From Ancylothrix sp036704045 (GTDB lineage: Bacteria > Cyanobacteriota > Cyanobacteriia > Cyanobacteriales > Oscillatoriaceae), in assembly GCA_036704045.1 (NCBI GenBank), contig DATNQM010000022.1, positions 186,001 through 250,000 on the forward strand: a stretch of 64,000 bases of DNA. Reading direction: 5' to 3'. Below, in pieces: positions 8,053 through 15,288 of the stretch. Under the pieces are notes generated by a model. The model saw nothing but the letters and a program-made list of their open reading frames with translations, made no database searches and had not been told where the DNA came from. A program made the translations under genes and the position numbers. Positions within the stretch are counted from its first letter, which is position 1. Each line of letters starts with the position of its first letter.

Positions 8053-8354
8053 TAGACTTCGGGGAATAAGGTTATGGAGTCGCCTTCTGCGAGGGTTACG
8101 ATTGCTCGTTTGTATTGGGGTCTGAAGCCTACAAATTTACCGACGCGGCGTTTTTTGCGTGGGGGTTTGTGGGTGTTTACTTTGATGACTTTGACTTCAA
8201 AGAGGTATTCGATTGCTGCTTTGATTTCTGTCTTGGTAGCTTTGGGGGCTACTTCAAAGGTGTATTTATTTTGCTCTAGGGCGACTGTGGCTTTTTCTGT
8301 GACGATAGGCCGGCGCACTAAGTCTGGTAGGTTACGGGGGTCTAGTTTATGCAC
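8052..8354 (-). CDS. rplW: 50S ribosomal protein L23
   Basis: A 100-residue L23, the main docking site for trigger factor and SRP at the tunnel exit. Motifs: VRRPIVTEKATVALEQNKYT, and KVNTHKPPRKKRRVGKFVGF. Its first eight bases overlap the end of rplD (8347-8354), so translation is coupled. Confidence 0.97.
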   Translation of the reverse strand: MHKLDPRNLPDLVRRPIVTEKATVALEQNKYTFEVAPKATKTEIKAAIEYLFEVKVIKVNTHKPPRKKRRVGKFVGFRPQYKRAIVTLAEGDSITLFPEV

Positions 8355-8979
8355 TGTACACCTCCTGTATTTTGGCTAGGGCGGCTTGGGTGGTGAGAAT
8401 TTTGTCGGCGTTGAGGATCTCAAAGATGTTCAAGCCGTCTGCTCGAATCATTTTGATGGTGGGGACGTTGCGTGCTGAGCGGTATATGTTTTCGTCTTTT
8501 TCTGCCAAGATCATTAAAACTTTGGCTTCTTTGGCGATTCCCCACCGGCTGAAGGCTGCGACGAGTTCTTTGGTTTTGGGTTGTTGCAGGTTTGAAGCAA
8601 AGTCTTCGACTACGATTAGGTCTTCGCTACGGCTGACTAAGGCTGTGCGAAGGGCGAGTCTGCGTTCTTTGCGGTTCATTTCGATGTTGAAGTCTCTGGG
8701 TTTGGGGCCAAAGATTACACCGCCGCCTCTCCATAGGGGTGAGCGAATGGAACCTGCGCGGGCGCGTCCTGTTCCTTTTTGTCTCCAGGGTTTGCGTCCG
8801 CCGCCGCGTACTTCGGAACGGGTTTTTGTGCAGGCGTTGCCTTGTCGCTGGTTGGTTGTTTGGCGAACTAGGGCGCGGTGGACGATGTGTGAGGCGTTTT
8901 CTTCTTTTGCAACTTTTAGTTCTAGGGTCGCCTCGGCGATTTGCTCTCCCTGCCAGTTGCGTACTGTACAGTTAACCAT
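8347..8979 (-). CDS. rplD: 50S ribosomal protein L4
   Basis: A 210-residue L4, whose extended loop reaches the exit tunnel. It has the tunnel-loop motif TRSEVRGGGRKPWRQKGTGR followed by the SIRSPLWRGGGVIFGPKPRD signature. It overlaps rplW by eight bases. A 92-base spacer with TTGTCCTTTGTC-like repeats lies between it and rplC. Confidence 0.97.
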   Translation of the reverse strand: MVNCTVRNWQGEQIAEATLELKVAKEENASHIVHRALVRQTTNQRQGNACTKTRSEVRGGGRKPWRQKGTGRARAGSIRSPLWRGGGVIFGPKPRDFNIEMNRKERRLALRTALVSRSEDLIVVEDFASNLQQPKTKELVAAFSRWGIAKEAKVLMILAEKDENIYRSARNVPTIKMIRADGLNIFEILNADKILTTQAALAKIQEVYSA

Positions 8980-9071
8980 TTTGTTTGTCCTTTGTCTTTT
9001 GTCCTTTTTTATTTGTCAATTGTTTTTGTTGTTGGACAATTGACGCATAACTTTTGATCTTTCTTTCTCGC

Positions 9072-9710
9072 CTATTTGCCTACTTTTTTGGCAGGTTTGA
9101 TGCTGAGGAGTGCACCGGGTTTTCCGGGGACGGAGCCTTTGATCAAAATCAGGTTGCGTTCTGCATCAACGCGGACGATGGTGAGTTTGCGGATGGTGGC
9201 TTGTTTGCCACCGAGGCGACCGGCCATGCGTTTGCCGGGGAAGACGCGACCTGGGGTTGTACCGGCGCCGGTGGAGCCGGGGAGGCGGTGGTTTTTGGAA
9301 CCGTGTGCCATTGGCCCGCGTTTGAAGTTGTGGCGTTTTTGGTAGCCGGCGAAGCCGCGTCCGATGCTTGTGCCGGTGACGTCTACGAGTTGCCCTGGGG
9401 TAAAGATATCTGCTTTGATTTGTTGTCCCAGTTGATATTCACTGGGGTTTTCAAGCCGGTATTCTTTGAGGTGGCGCACCGGCTGCTCGACTCCTGCTTT
9501 TTTGAGGTGGCCTAGCAGGGGTTTGTTGAGGGCTTTGGGCTTTACTTCTTTGAAGCCAACTTGAACGGATGTATATCCGTCTGTTTCTTCAGTTTTGATT
9601 TGGGTTACTGGACAGGGGCCGGCTTGTACAACGGTTACGGGTACTGCTTTTCCTTGTTCATCGAATACTTGGGTCATGCCAAGTTTTGTGCCAATTATAC
9701 CTAGAGTCAC
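9072..9710 (-). CDS. rplC: 50S ribosomal protein L3
   Basis: A 212-residue L3 and the first gene of the superoperon here; S10 does not precede it, as is usual in cyanobacteria. The start is the GTG at 9708-9710 (MTLGIIGTKLGMTQVF). It is supported by an AGGGAGA site about nine bases upstream and by family length. The frame is open 47 codons further upstream, but that segment is unlike L3. Conserved motif: QKRHNFKRGPMAHGSKNHR. Confidence 0.95.
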   Translation of the reverse strand: MTLGIIGTKLGMTQVFDEQGKAVPVTVVQAGPCPVTQIKTEETDGYTSVQVGFKEVKPKALNKPLLGHLKKAGVEQPVRHLKEYRLENPSEYQLGQQIKADIFTPGQLVDVTGTSIGRGFAGYQKRHNFKRGPMAHGSKNHRLPGSTGAGTTPGRVFPGKRMAGRLGGKQATIRKLTIVRVDAERNLILIKGSVPGKPGALLSIKPAKKVGK

Positions 9711-10334
9711 GGGTTGTGTGGTCTCCCTTTGTGTACGCACTACTATATTTTGGTTTACTGATTGCTGCTTATTTAATGACGCGCAGCTTGTGTGAACCTT
9801 TGTCATGCCAAGCGGCAGCATACCCCTATTATTTTTGGAGTTTCGCTGCATTGGCTGCTTGCCAACTTTTCAACCGGCCTGGTTTTAAACTATCAATTGC
9901 CAGAAGCGTCAGTCTGGCTTAATTGAGGTTTTCCCGGTGGACTTAAACGGCAAGCCGCTTAGTATCCGTTTTTATATTTGGATGATGCTCTCGCTTAGTT
10001 GCTTTTGGCAATTACTGGGGTTTTGCCCCTTTTCATCCTGTTTTCCCACTGTTTAGATCATTTACAGGGCTTTTTTGCGCTCTGTCAGCGGATCTGGGTG
10101 GTTTTAACCTTGGGTTATCCTCGGTGTTTTTTATGTCTGCGGTTATAGGTGTGGCTGTCTCGATGAGATTGACCATGCCGTTTTTAGCCGACAATCTAAG
10201 ATACTAAACTATCTGGGTGGGTTTGTCTAGGGGGAATGAGATTTTTTTTTCGCTGGTGCCGGTGGGGGTGGGTGGGCAGGTATGTGTGGGGGCTGGTGAT
10301 TGTAAAATTAGGAAGGATTGTTAGTTTGTAATTT
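9711..10334. other. Gene-free region between rplC and hicB
   Basis: A 624-base divergent spacer that must hold the promoter and 5' leader of the ribosomal superoperon on the minus strand and the hicBA promoter on the plus strand. Only the SD of rplC could be placed with confidence. No convincing -35/-10 pair, tRNA or known leader structure was recognised. An AGGAAGGA purine run at 10311-10318 lies 17 bases before the hicB start, too far for a normal ribosome site. Confidence 0.5.
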
Positions 10335-10553
10335 ATGAATCAGCACACTAGGCAAGTAATTTTATATAAGGATGAAGATGGTTATTGGGTTGTAGAGTGC
10401 CCAAGCCTGAAAGGATGTATTAGTCAGGGAATGACTAAAGAGGAGGCTTTATCGAATATTAAGGATGCTATTTTAGGCTACATAGCGGCGTTGGAAGAAG
10501 ATGGTTTGCCGGTGCCCCAAGACAATTTTGAGACGTTTTTGGTGGTGGTGTGA
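10335..10553 (+). CDS. hicB: HicB-family antitoxin
   Basis: A 72-residue protein of the HicB/UPF0150 fold. Residues 4-20 (HTRQVILYKDEDGYWVV) and the ECPSLKGCISQGMTKEEALS segment are the family core; HicB binds and inhibits the HicA RNase. No separate DNA-binding C-terminal domain is present, so it belongs to the short HicB type. It overlaps hicA by four bases (GTGA), which couples translation. The order antitoxin-then-toxin is common in cyanobacteria. Confidence 0.85.
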   Translation: MNQHTRQVILYKDEDGYWVVECPSLKGCISQGMTKEEALSNIKDAILGYIAALEEDGLPVPQDNFETFLVVV

Positions 10554-10771
10554 GTAAGTTACCTAGTGTTTCAGGAAGAGAGTGTATTAAAGCTCTCGAA
10601 AGAATTGGTGTTTATCAAAAACGCAGAGAGAGCAGTCATATTATTCTGCGAAGAGATGAACCCTTTGCTCAGATTGTTGTGCCAGATCATCAGGAGTTGG
10701 CTAAGGGTACACTTAGGGCTATTATTCGAGAGATTGGTTTTAGTGTGGAAGAATTTGTAGCGTTGCTGTAG
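10550..10771 (+). CDS. hicA: HicA-family mRNA interferase toxin
   Basis: A 73-residue YcfA/HicA protein with a dsRBD-like fold. The catalytic histidine is His30 in ESSHIILRR, and the family C-terminal core VPDHQELAKGTLRAIIREIG is intact, so the toxin looks active. It starts at a GTG (10550-10552) overlapping the hicB stop. It is convergent with the STAND ATPase gene, only 27 bases away. Confidence 0.85.
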   Translation: MSKLPSVSGRECIKALERIGVYQKRRESSHIILRRDEPFAQIVVPDHQELAKGTLRAIIREIGFSVEEFVALL

Positions 10772-10798
10772 ATGGGTTGGGCTTTAAAGTTTTTGGTG

Positions 10799-12157
10799 TT
10801 AAATGGCAGTTATGAGATACTGCTGGAGTGCCAATGTGAGGGTGTAAAGATTTTGTTGTTTTTCGATAATGGAACCCCGACTTAGAGATAGCAGTGCGTT
10901 GGGTAATTCAGAAGATGGTATTTTGCCGGTTTCTAACAATTGAACAAGCGTGATAGGCTGATTTTCAGCGACTAATAGGGAGATAACTTGTTTTTCAATT
11001 TCGGATAAGCGCTCAAATTCTTGTTTTAAAATGTCTTTCAAGTCTTGTGGAAATAAACTTGGGTTTTCTAATAGCTCAGTGACGCTTAATCCTAATTCTA
11101 GCATAAAATTAGCGACTATTTTTAGCCAGAAAGGGTTGCCTTGGCAGTAATTAATTAGGAGTTCGCTGCTGTTTTTAAGTTCTAAACCTTGTTCTTTAAT
11201 TATTTCAGCACCCGCTGAAATATCTAATCCTCTGAGTATTAAGTTTGGGGTATTTTTGTTGTTAAGTTGAGCAATTTCTCGTGGTACTTCCCTACCGATG
11301 AGTAGGATGCAGCTTTGATGGGATAGGTCTTTGATTTGTTTAAAGAAGCTGCGATAATCTTCATAGCCTGGTTTATACTCACCGCTAAATTGTTGACTGC
11401 TGAAGATGTGATGGATGTCATCTAGGATGATGAGACAGCGATGTTTTTGTAGGTATTTGATGAGGGGTTGGGGTGTGTTTTGGTGTGATTGTTGGGTGAA
11501 TATTTCAATTAGGTTGGTTTGAAGTTGTGGAAGTGTGGGTGAGGTTTCAAGGCTGCGCCAAATTACATATTCAAAGTTGTTTTTTAGTTGTTGTACTAGA
11601 GAGGTGGCGAGTGCGGTTTTGCCTATGCCGATGATGCCGGTGATTGTTAAAAGTTGTGCGTTTTCTGTGAGAATTGATGTTTTGAGGATTTGCAGTTCGG
11701 ATGTACGATTATAGAATGTGCCTAAGTTTGGCATTTCGCTTAAATCGTGATTTAAGGTTGGAGTTTGTTGGGGGTTTGTTGTTTGTTGATTAGGTGGGGT
11801 TTGGTTTTGTGTATTTGAGGGTTGTTTTGCTTCTACACAATAATTAATGTAACCTATTTGAAAAGATTCCTGTGGTGCAAAGTATTTTGAAGATATAGAG
11901 ATTTGTAGCCTTTCCATTGCTGCTATAAAATTTGTTTTCTTAACTTTTTCTCCTAATTCTTCTGAAAGTGTTTCCCATAATTCTGCTCCGATTTCCCTGA
12001 TGCGACTTTCCGAACAATCAATATTTTTTGCGATTTCTTTATACGTCTTGCGTTGCAGAGTACCTCGTAGTATTGTCTTTTGTAAATCATCAAGATGCTG
12101 GCCGCTTTTTGTGAATATTATTTCATCAGCCAGGGTTAACATTTCTTTGAGATTCAT
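10799..12157 (-). CDS. STAND (NB-ARC-like) ATPase with vMAP-type N-terminus
   Basis: A 452-residue regulatory ATPase. Residues 1-85 (LADEIIFTKSGQHLDDLQKT, then a helix-turn-helix-like YKEIAKNIDCSESRIREIG) resemble the N-terminal domain of cyanobacterial vWA-MoxR-associated (vMAP) proteins. A Gln/Pro/Asn-rich linker follows (about 110-140). Then comes an NB-ARC/AAA domain with Walker A GIIGIGKT (174-181, Lys180), Walker B CLIILDDIHH (241-250) and a winged-helix-like end. There are no WD40 or TPR repeats after it, so the usual sensor is missing or the protein is a short form. Such STAND proteins act in signalling or biological conflict; that role here is inferred. Confidence 0.7.
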   Translation of the reverse strand: MNLKEMLTLADEIIFTKSGQHLDDLQKTILRGTLQRKTYKEIAKNIDCSESRIREIGAELWETLSEELGEKVKKTNFIAAMERLQISISSKYFAPQESFQIGYINYCVEAKQPSNTQNQTPPNQQTTNPQQTPTLNHDLSEMPNLGTFYNRTSELQILKTSILTENAQLLTITGIIGIGKTALATSLVQQLKNNFEYVIWRSLETSPTLPQLQTNLIEIFTQQSHQNTPQPLIKYLQKHRCLIILDDIHHIFSSQQFSGEYKPGYEDYRSFFKQIKDLSHQSCILLIGREVPREIAQLNNKNTPNLILRGLDISAGAEIIKEQGLELKNSSELLINYCQGNPFWLKIVANFMLELGLSVTELLENPSLFPQDLKDILKQEFERLSEIEKQVISLLVAENQPITLVQLLETGKIPSSELPNALLSLSRGSIIEKQQNLYTLTLALQQYLITAI

Positions 12158-12436
12158 CGGAATGGGGAAGTGCGGATATTGGCTGTATTATAGTGCACAT
12201 TTGCCGACATTTTCATACATTTTCGTACAAAATTAGATTTTAGAGTGGGAAAGGGGGAGATTGGGGCCGGCAAAGTTGAACTTTTTTGTGGTAGACAAAA
12301 GCTTTCATTTACAAAGAAAATTGGAATAAGTATTAAGGGTTTAAGGTACTAACTAATTAAAAGTTAAGCTTCTTTGAACTTTGGGTTATTTACAAACAAC
12401 CCCGTAGCAAGTTTTATAGGAACTGAGGGAGAAAAA

Positions 12437-12640
12437 ATGATCAAAGGTAGCGTAATTTTGTGGACAATCTTCTGTGACTACCTCCTATTTTCTGGAGTTG
12501 GTGAATTAGATGCAGGCATGGTTGAGACTAATGATGCTTATGCTGCCGGTGCCGGAATTGGAATGATTGGCATTTTTCTTATATGGGGAGTTGTTGTTGT
12601 ACGACTTTCACTACTTGGCTTATTATTCAAAAAAAGCTAA
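12437..12640 (+). CDS. Small membrane protein of unknown function
   Basis: A 67-residue protein not recognised as a known family. The start is the ATG at 12437, with a GAGGGAGAA site just upstream; the frame is open 21 codons earlier without such a site. Two hydrophobic segments are visible (about 4-18 and 38-62), separated by a short acidic stretch GELDAGMVETNDAY. It ends in basic residues KKS, giving a plausible N-in helical hairpin. It stands alone and is followed by a hairpin at 12664-12696. It could be a spurious ORF, but its ribosome site and hydrophobicity argue for a real gene. Confidence 0.45.
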   Translation: MIKGSVILWTIFCDYLLFSGVGELDAGMVETNDAYAAGAGIGMIGIFLIWGVVVVRLSLLGLLFKKS

Positions 12641-12663
12641 TTGTGAGAAATTATCCTTTTTTT

Positions 12664-12700
12664 TAGGTTGGGTTGACGCTAATGTTACCCAACCTATTTT
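12664..12700. terminator. Palindromic hairpin, terminator-like
   Basis: A perfect 10-bp inverted repeat TAGGTTGGGT (12664-12673) and ACCCAACCTA (12687-12696) with a 13-base loop, followed by a T run on the plus strand. It can end transcription of the small membrane protein gene. The GGTTGGGT...ACCCAACC palindrome resembles a dispersed element common in cyanobacterial genomes. Here it occupies the place where a toxin gene would follow the broken antitoxin on the minus strand. Confidence 0.65.
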
Positions 12701-12717
12701 TACTTCGACAATCTTAT

Positions 12718-12951
12718 TCATCCCAGCATTAGAATACTTGATAAAGGATCATTAAAATTCTCTGGTATAACAAATTTGCCCCGATCTTTAGCTAAACTAG
12801 CTCGTCGATTAGATGACTTACGAAATGGAACTAATTTCGTTATGGGGATACCGTCGTTTGCAATAATGATTTATTCTGCCAATTCCACACGCAACAATAG
12901 TCCTGATAGATTCATTTCAGCCTGAGCGATATTTACAGTTTCGATGACCAA
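12718..12951 (-). pseudogene. Broken Phd/YefM-family antitoxin
   Basis: Reading the minus strand from a TTG at 12949-12951 gives a 77-codon frame typical of a Phd/YefM antitoxin. The N-terminal half has NIAQAEMNLSGLLLRVELAE. An in-frame TAA stop (12871-12873) falls where the family has a conserved Glu. The rest is well preserved: IIIANDGIPITKLVPFRKS, then DRGKFVIPENFNDPL. Normally a VapC-type PIN toxin follows with an overlapping start. Here the frame after the stop leads into the palindrome at 12664-12696 and no PIN domain is present. The antitoxin is therefore probably a remnant. Confidence 0.65.
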
Positions 12952-13172
12952 AAAAAACTAGATATATAACCTTAATTTTAGTCCAAAACTGATCTTTCGT
13001 TGCCTTTGGGAAATTCCTTGCTATCTCAAAAAATGAGAAGATTAGCTATCTTTTAGACAATATTTGCGCTAAAAATATACTGTCCTCAATCTTTCAAAAT
13101 CAAACCGGCCCCCATTCAGGGTAAAATATTAATATCCCTTAACAAATCTATAGATAGGCAAATAAAACGCTT
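12952..13172. other. Spacer upstream of ndhN
   Basis: With the antitoxin remnant, this forms a stretch of over 500 bases without an intact gene. It is AT-rich and should hold the ndhN promoter on the plus strand. No clear -35/-10 pair or other structure was recognised. Confidence 0.35.
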
Positions 13173-13649
13173 ATGGCACTAATCACCACCGGCGGCGGAT
13201 TAATTCGGGATCTGGAAAACAACGGCGCAGTCGCCGTTTATGTACCCCTAGAAGGCGGTTACGAAGGACGCTATCAACGCCGCATCCGAGCCAGGGGCTA
13301 TACTACCTATAACTTATCGGCTCGTGGTTTAGGCGATTTATCTTCTTATCTCACCGGCGTTCACGGTGTTCGCCCGCCTCACTTGGGCAAAAAAAGTACC
13401 AGCACCGGCGCCGCTGTCGGTTATGTATATTATATCCCACCCCTCATTGATACCCAACTTGCCAACCTCCCCCCCAAATCAAAAGGTTTGGTATTGTGGA
13501 TTCTTGAAGGTCATATTCTCTCTCGTCAAGAAATTGAATACTTGACAACTTTGCCTAAAATTCAGCCCAAAGTAAAAGTTATCATTGAAATGGGAGGCGA
13601 CCGCGTATTTAGTTGGAAACCTCTTAAAGATACTTTAGCAGCGGCTTAA
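13173..13649 (+). CDS. ndhN: NAD(P)H-quinone oxidoreductase subunit N
   Basis: A 158-residue NdhN, a peripheral-arm subunit specific to cyanobacterial and plastid NDH-1. That complex passes electrons from ferredoxin to plastoquinone in respiration and cyclic electron flow at the thylakoid membrane. Recognised from MALITTGGGLIRDLE, YEGRYQRRIRARGY and the VKVIIEMGGDRVFSWKPL end. Length is normal. It is transcribed away from the island and followed by a repeat-rich spacer. Confidence 0.93.
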   Translation: MALITTGGGLIRDLENNGAVAVYVPLEGGYEGRYQRRIRARGYTTYNLSARGLGDLSSYLTGVHGVRPPHLGKKSTSTGAAVGYVYYIPPLIDTQLANLPPKSKGLVLWILEGHILSRQEIEYLTTLPKIQPKVKVIIEMGGDRVFSWKPLKDTLAAA

Positions 13650-13670
13650 TTAGGACAAACCTATTATCAT

Positions 13671-14030
13671 TAAGCCACCCATCGAAATTGGTGTCTACAG
13701 AATGAAAATCTCCCTCTGGGAGTTGAGGTTATTGGTGAAGATTATCTTTAGTTTTGAACCTCTTTATTAAGCCACCGATTGAAATCGGTGTCTACACAAT
13801 TAAAAAACCCCCTCCGGGGGTTGAGGTTCTTGGTGAAGATTCGGTTAAGTTTTGAACCCCCTCCGGGGGTTTGCTTCCTGTAGGTACCGATTTCAATCGG
13901 TGGCTAAAACCGGCCTCTACACAAATAAAAAACCCCCTCCAGGGTTTGAGGTTATTGATGAAGATTGTCTTTAATTTTGAACCCCCTCCGGGGGTTTGCT
14001 TCCTGTAGGCACCGATTGCAATTCGTGATA
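13671..14030. repeat. Tandem repeat region with GC-rich hairpins
   Basis: About three imperfect copies of a 100-130 base unit fill the ndhN-vWA spacer. Each holds a palindromic CACCGATTGAAATCGGTG-type sequence (perfect at 13772-13789). Next comes TCTACACAA, then an AAACCCCCTCCGGGGGTT hairpin (13805-13822, with others near 13856-13872 and 13980-13996), and a GAGGTTNTTGGTGAAGAT segment. The copies diverge: the first has decayed hairpins, and the third lacks the left palindrome. The hairpins with flanking T runs can end ndhN transcription. This looks like a dispersed cyanobacterial repeat family rather than a CRISPR array. Confidence 0.8.
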
Positions 14031-14075
14031 TTGATGGTTACATAAGTGATAATAAATCTTGGAGAAAAAGGAAAA

Positions 14076-14687
14076 ATGGATATGCTACAAAATCGTGATT
14101 ATACTTTAATTATTGACAAAAGCGGCAGCATGGCAACCAAAGACCAAGCCGGCAACAAAAGTCGGTGGACAATTATGCAAGAATCAACCCTTGCTTTAGC
14201 CAGTAAATGTGAAGAATTAGACCCGGATGGATTAACAGTTTATCTCTTTTCTGGCCGGTTTAAACGCTATGAAAATGTTACCGCCAATCGAGTAACTCAA
14301 CTCTTCCAAGAAAATGAACCATCAGGTACTACAAATTTAGCGGCTGTACTAGAAGATGCACTGAAGGATTATTTTCAACGCAAAAATGCCGGTCAAACAA
14401 AACAAAATGGTGAAACAATTTTAGTGGTAACTGATGGCGAACCTGATGATCGAAAAGCAGTAATGAAAGTCATTATTGAAGCGTCTCGAAAAATGGATAA
14501 AGATGAAGAATTAGCCATATCTTTTGTTCAAGTAGGAACCGATGCAACAGCCAAACAATTTTTAAAAGCCTTGGATGACGACTTACAGAGTGCCGGTGCT
14601 AAGTTTGATATCGTTGATACTGTGACAATGGATGATATGGAAGATATGACACTTTCTGAAGTTTTGCTTAATGCTATTACAGATTAA
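14076..14687 (+). CDS. vWA domain protein, copy 1
   Basis: A 203-residue single-domain von Willebrand factor A protein. The start is the ATG at 14076, with GGAG and AAAGGA sites just before it; the frame is open ten codons further. The MIDAS metal site is complete: DKSGSM (Asp14, Ser16, Ser18), a threonine in SGTTNL and an aspartate in VTDGEPDD. There is no signal peptide or membrane segment, so it is probably cytosolic and binds a partner through the metal. It is closely similar over its length to the gene at 15289. The target is unknown. Confidence 0.75.
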   Translation: MDMLQNRDYTLIIDKSGSMATKDQAGNKSRWTIMQESTLALASKCEELDPDGLTVYLFSGRFKRYENVTANRVTQLFQENEPSGTTNLAAVLEDALKDYFQRKNAGQTKQNGETILVVTDGEPDDRKAVMKVIIEASRKMDKDEELAISFVQVGTDATAKQFLKALDDDLQSAGAKFDIVDTVTMDDMEDMTLSEVLLNAITD

Positions 14688-14761
14688 ATAGAAATTTCGG
14701 ATCAGGGATGTGGCTTTTTGAATTAGGGATAAAACTACCAATATTCTAGGGAGTCAAAATA

Positions 14762-15181
14762 ATGGAATCCATCGACCGGCTGCTAGCAGAATTAAAAGCC
14801 GAATATAAAGGAGAAAAACCTCCCGCTATTCCCACACACCAACAAAAACCTGTTATCCCTCAAATTCCCCCTGTCTCGCTAAATAATTATCCAGTTAAAA
14901 TTAGCGAAACAGATTTGTTATTGCAAAATATCAAACAGGAATATCAACAACAAGAACAAGCAGAACAACTTAAGAAACAAGAAGAAATTAAACAACAAAA
15001 ACTCAAAGAACAGCAAATACTTCTGCAACAAAAACAAGCTTTGACAAAACAAGCAGAGGAATGGCTAAAAAATTTAGACCCCCTATCTGAAGAGGGACTT
15101 TGGTTTGAGGAATTTGCTTACAAATATCCTTCCAAACTTGAAGCAGCTATTGAGTATTTAGACGCTTTACAAAGCAGCTAA
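14762..15181 (+). CDS. Coiled-coil protein, Slr1339-like
   Basis: A 139-residue soluble protein. The N-terminus MESIDRLLAELKAEYKG is followed by a proline-rich linker (about 20-42). A second similar segment, LLLQNIKQEYQQQEQAEQ, leads into a Gln/Lys/Glu-rich coiled coil (about 58-98). The C-terminus, with EEWLKNLDPLSEEGLWFEEF and YLDALQ, looks globular. It fits the family named after Synechocystis Slr1339 (salt-stress protein); I recognise this only by pattern. It lies between the two vWA genes, all on one strand and 74-107 bases apart, so a shared role is likely. Confidence 0.6.
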   Translation: MESIDRLLAELKAEYKGEKPPAIPTHQQKPVIPQIPPVSLNNYPVKISETDLLLQNIKQEYQQQEQAEQLKKQEEIKQQKLKEQQILLQQKQALTKQAEEWLKNLDPLSEEGLWFEEFAYKYPSKLEAAIEYLDALQSS

Positions 15182-15288
15182 AATGATAATTGCTCAAAAA
15201 ATTGGTCAGAAATAAAAATTTTAGTTACCCTAGAAATATAACCTGTTTAAATTAACAAGGATTTCTTATCATGGAAGGAGGATCTCTC

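Noticed and set aside
8372..9043. Plus-strand open frame of 223 codons opposite rplD
   Set aside because: Antisense shadow of a certain ribosomal gene; no ribosome site and arginine-rich nonsense composition.
9711..9851. N-terminal extension of L3 by 47 residues
   Set aside because: The segment is unlike any L3, and the GTG at 9710 has a good SD and gives the normal protein length.
13671..14030. CRISPR array
   Set aside because: The repeated units are long and divergent with internal hairpins; there are no regular unique spacers and no cas genes.
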